Positions 60,640 to 64,000 of a stretch of 64,000 nucleotides of DNA are shown piece after piece. The DNA is taken from positions 50,768,212 through 50,832,211 of the forward strand of contig OY744607.1 of NCBI GenBank assembly GCA_963556255.1. Direction: 5' to 3'. The translations under genes were made by a program, and so were the position numbers. Below the pieces are notes generated by a model that had not been told where the DNA came from, ran no database searches, and saw only the letters and a list, made by a program, of their open reading frames with translations. Source of the DNA: Allolobophora icterica. Taxonomy: Eukaryota > Annelida > Clitellata > Crassiclitellata > Lumbricidae. Each line of letters starts with the position of its first letter. Position 1 is the stretch's first letter.

Positions 60640-61163
60640 ATTTTATTGGGAGTGAAATGATATTTTATTGGGAGTGAGTGATGCTTGGAGGAAGTTTAAG
60701 GAACTTTTGAGGGAGATTATTGAAGAAAAGACAAAAGAACCAATACTAGGAGCCCATGGGTAAGACCTTGGTGAGGTTCAAAGAAAGATTAGGGCAAAGA
60801 ACGAAGCATTTAAGAATTTTCAGAAGTTGAAGAAGGAAACAAAGAATGGACTGGTTTTGGAAAAAAATCATGAGATTGTTGCCAGATTTGAGAATTTAAG
60901 AAGCAAGATGCATGTATACGACGCTTTATAGAAACGCTTTGCAAACAGACTGACTAGTACTAGTACTTTTCCCCTTACCTTGTTTGCTTGTTCTGAAGTC
61001 TACTTTCTTACTGTGGGTCATCCAACCTGTGGATGCTTTGTGCTTGTCTGTCCGTAGGCTGGTCTGTGGGTTAATCGGTCAGCTTGTTCCCTATTCTGCA
61101 TTGCATTGGTCTACATTACGCCCTAATATATATAACTCTTTTGCATTGCTTATATAGCAGCAA

Positions 61164-61252
<89 letters not shown>

Positions 61253-61480
61253 TGGTTGCTAATAATCGCGCTCTGTACTATACGTCCCTCGCCTTTTCGA
61301 CTCTAAACACCACCCCCCTTAGCCATCTGACTGTCGGCCTGCCTGACCCTTTTGATCTTGACATGGAACCAATTTCTCTCCACCTATTGATCATAGTTTC
61401 ACCATCAGACGTCTGTGAATAAGCTGGTTCCCGCGACTTCGCTTTTTTGGGCGCTGTGAAAATTTCGAGATTACGATTCC
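60640..61480 (+). mobile_element. LINE fragment and 3' end, sense (module 5)
   Basis: Two parts, about 60640-60950 (GGGAGTGAGTGATGCTTGGA) and 61260-61480 (TCCCTCGCCTTTTCGACTCT to a GATTACGATTCCG tail), separated by inserted sequence that includes a TA run at 61177-61249. Confidence 0.6.
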
Positions 61481-61669
61481 GATTACGAAATAACTGGCAA
61501 CTGCAGGACGGTCGTTTAGCAAGTTAATTTTGCTATAAACCTAATAATTTATGTTCAAGACTTTGTCGGCACTCCATGCTGCTTACTAGGCCTATGTCAG
61601 TCGGTGTGTCGGTCTGTCGGTCGAGCGGACGGACGATATACACGTCCAAATTATACACTTATGTCGGAG

Positions 61670-61960
61670 GACGAACAGATGATGATGCGTGAGTGGCCAC
61701 ACTTGCGTAATTCATGAGGAAGATCGTTGCGGAGTCGAGGTGCAGTGCGGTAGATGGACCGGTTGGTGAACATGAGAGGAGTATAGTGAGTGAGGTCGGG
61801 AAAGACTGAGATAAGAGGATGATCGGGTAGAGGGGGTGGCTGGATGGGAAAGAGGTCGCGTAGGTACTTGGGCTGTGAGTTTTGTAAGAAGTTGTAGCTT
61901 AGTGGTAGAACTTTGAAGTGGATGGGAGTTATATGGGGGTGCCTTGGTGATCATTCAACC
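61670..61960 (-). pseudogene. Antisense LINE C-terminal fragment (module 5)
   Basis: The minus strand reads QLLTKLTAQVPTRPLSHPAT, then degenerates. Same family as 12898-13316. Confidence 0.6.
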
Positions 61961-62429
61961 TTAAAAGTTTAGTTCTTAAGAAAGAGAAATGCACAAACAT
62001 GTTATCCTCGGTTGATGGACTTGAGATGAGTAATGACAGTTTAGGTCAGCAGTCCGAGTTAAACAGGAAACTTACTGGTCACGGAAGAGCGATGGAGCAT
62101 AAAGTAGGGGGTATACAGGACGCCGTTAATCATCTTTGTTATGACATAGTGTCGATAAACAGAAATATACAGTCTGTTTAGTACGAGGTATCCATAGCTA
62201 GTAGAGTCTAGCAATGGGGGTTGGGGGGTTGGGAGAGCAATCTCCCACGATTGCCAGAAGTAGGGGGAAGGTTTACGTTCTGGATATAAACTGGGGTTGT
62301 TGATTTCCGATAATATATTTAATTTATGAATCATGTACGTTATCGAAAAATATGTTATCTCGGAGTAACAAATCCAAGGTTCAGAGTGGGGGTATTTTAG
62401 AAGGGTCAGCCTATGCTATTTAGGTCCCG

Positions 62430-63829
62430 TCAACAACTGTGATCTTTCACATGTATGCACCGGAGTCCCGTGCATATATAAAGACCGCAACTGTGGCGAT
62501 CGATAACTGTGACAGCGTTGACGCCCTTGTCTGTCTATAGCTCGGTCTTTGGAAGGACAGGGTCTTCGAAGGAACAGCCACTACATACAGGTGGTTAGTT
62601 GATTGTTTAGTTCGTTCTTTAAGGCAATAGATTTCATTCCGTTGCCAGTCGCTTTCTTCTCATCGGGCTTATTTCAACAACCCCAGCCGATCCAGATCGA
62701 AGTCTCTCTCTGTCTCTGTCTTTGTTTCTGTCTCTCCGTCTCTCTGTCTCTCTTTCTTTCTCTCTGTCTCTCTCTCTTTTCTCTGTTTCTGTTTCTGTCT
62801 CTGTCTCTCTCTCTCGACCAGGTAACTATAGTAAAGAGAAATAGTAATATTGCAAATCATGGAGACAGATCTGCAGACTTCAAGTAACTATATATGTTAG
62901 AAACTAACGCATTATCTAATGTGCTACTTTTATAGCTCAAGCATTTAGTACAACAATTCGTTGTTAAGTGATGTTTGCAACAACGCAAATTCCTGCAGAT
63001 GTATATGCAGCCTTATACTGTCAAATCAAGATCCTTATCATGAGTAGGCTAAGCTTGGGTTTGGGACCAAACCCAGGGCAATCTCAGACTGGGAGACATA
63101 TGACCCGATTGCCACTCCCTTGTGTCCGATAGAGTCCGAAACTGTGTATTCACTTGTGATCAATACACTGTAATTAGCGTTAATGAGACAGTTACAAAGC
63201 GACTCCACTTTCAGTAGGATTTTCGACAGCGCCGTTCATTCATTCAATAATATTGTTCACTCAAAACAGACGAAACATGTATTCCTTGTGAAGAAGATTT
63301 CGTAACAGTCAATGGTTCACGAACTGAAAAAAATTGAGCCCCTTGCAATCTCTGCGCAGGTTCCATATCAGCATTTTCATGGGCAATAAATAAGACCCAC
63401 GTGGGCTCCATAGGATCCTGTGTGGGAATGCATGGGTTCTATATCTGCTCCATCCGGGCATGCTGGCAGAGCCTTCACTCAAAGCTTAAGCCCTCCCATT
63501 CTACAAAAACAAACCTTATTACTTTTCTACGCTTCATCTACTCTCTTGTAAGTCCATTTTATAGCACAATCCACCGTAGCCATCTCACTCTTGCATCTCA
63601 AACTAGAATCGATCCTAATCTTATCTGACCAATGACATTGACCATCGATTCTGTTTTGCCTGTGGGCCTAATGAATGAGCCGGTTTTCCCGATTCAGCTT
63701 TTTAGGGCTCTGTATACGATATCCTGAAATTACGATCAAGTCGAAGTCGACGAGCCTCTGACATGTGGCAGAGGCCTACATAAAGCATGACGGCATTGTC
63801 ATTCTCATTGGAATCATATATTTATAGAC
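62430..63829. repeat. Unexplained repeat unit R, copy 5
   Basis: Complete R without the hAT (empty site near 62835). Has CATATATAAAGACCGCAACT (TATA-like, 62472), the CTCGGTCTTTGGAAGG block, the codon-like TGTGAAGAAGATTTCGTAAC (63299) and a LINE 3' end (63490-63730). R1 and R5 are the closest pair over the first kilobase. Confidence 0.6.
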
Positions 63830-64000
63830 CAGTGTTTTTTTTCTGCCGGAACGCGCAGGAACGGCGTTCCGGCACCTTTTTCAGCTAATAAAAAATAATT
63901 TATTTATTTTAGTAATTAAAACAATAATTTAGTTATTTTTATTTGATTTCAGTGTTGTGAACTGTTTTCAGTGTTTATTGAGACCCCTCCCAACCTCCAA
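63830..64000. mobile_element. Left end of an element entering from the right (hAT-like)
   Basis: Starts CAGTGTTTTTTTTCTGCC. Then a hairpin TGCCGGAACG..CGTTCCGGCA. The R copy at 19800-19820 continues differently at this point, so the boundary is real. A possible left duplication is TTATAGAC (63822-63829). The right end is outside the window. Confidence 0.6.

Overview
The window is eukaryotic (metazoan) DNA. It is AT-rich and full of microsatellites and transposable elements, and it has spliced genes with GT..AG introns. It holds no prokaryotic-type operons. The transposon mix (CR1/L2-type LINEs, tRNA-derived SINEs, hAT, PIF/Harbinger-like, mariner-like and Helitron elements) suggests a non-vertebrate, probably marine animal. 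I cannot name the species.

The only recognisable host genes are three paralogues of a spliced Notch-ligand-like (DSL family) gene, all on the + strand, spaced about 27.5 kb apart. Copy A (exons 3-5 at 1392-2691) loses exons 1-2 to the window edge. Copy B spans 23984-30228 and copy C spans 51510-54524. Exon phases agree in all three: signal-peptide exon (57 nt), MNNL exon (155 nt, ends phase 2), MNNL/C2 exon (133 nt), C2 exon (170 nt, ends phase 2), DSL exon. Copy C has a good DSL domain that splices onward with a GTGAGT donor, but no following exon was found by 64 kb. Copies A and B carry a deletion/fusion inside the DSL exon and stop there, so B would encode a 196-residue secreted protein without DSL C-terminus, EGF repeats or membrane anchor.

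Between the genes lie repeated blocks. Block X (about 2.9-10.96 kb, again 30.4-41.48 kb, and a more diverged copy 42.0-46.3 kb) is a decayed CR1/L2-like LINE riddled with later insertions. Window positions 1-10.96 kb and about 26.44-41.48 kb are a recent segmental duplication of high identity, so most insertions can be dated and bounded by comparing the two copies. A second module (LINE 3' end, antisense LINE 3' end, then an unexplained unit here called R) occurs about five times: 12.3-14.8, 14.85-19.8, 47.9-50.9, 55.5-58.1 and 60.6-63.8 kb.

Mobile elements with exact ends include hAT elements with 8-bp target duplications, two Harbinger-like elements with TTA duplications, a Helitron with a clean A^T empty site, and three head-to-tail Helitrons at 19.8-23.1 kb. 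Two of those Helitrons carry arrays of a GCGAAGC mini-hairpin. The most recent-looking element is a 5'-truncated LINE with an open 443-codon reverse transcriptase frame at 42.3-43.76 kb.

The most unusual signal is a palindromic octamer, TAGGCCTA, present about 26 times where about one is expected. Comparing duplicated copies shows it arises by insertion of exactly GGCCTA at a pre-existing TA, with shorter TAGGCTA/TAGCCTA variants. This looks like an excision footprint of an unknown TA-targeting element.
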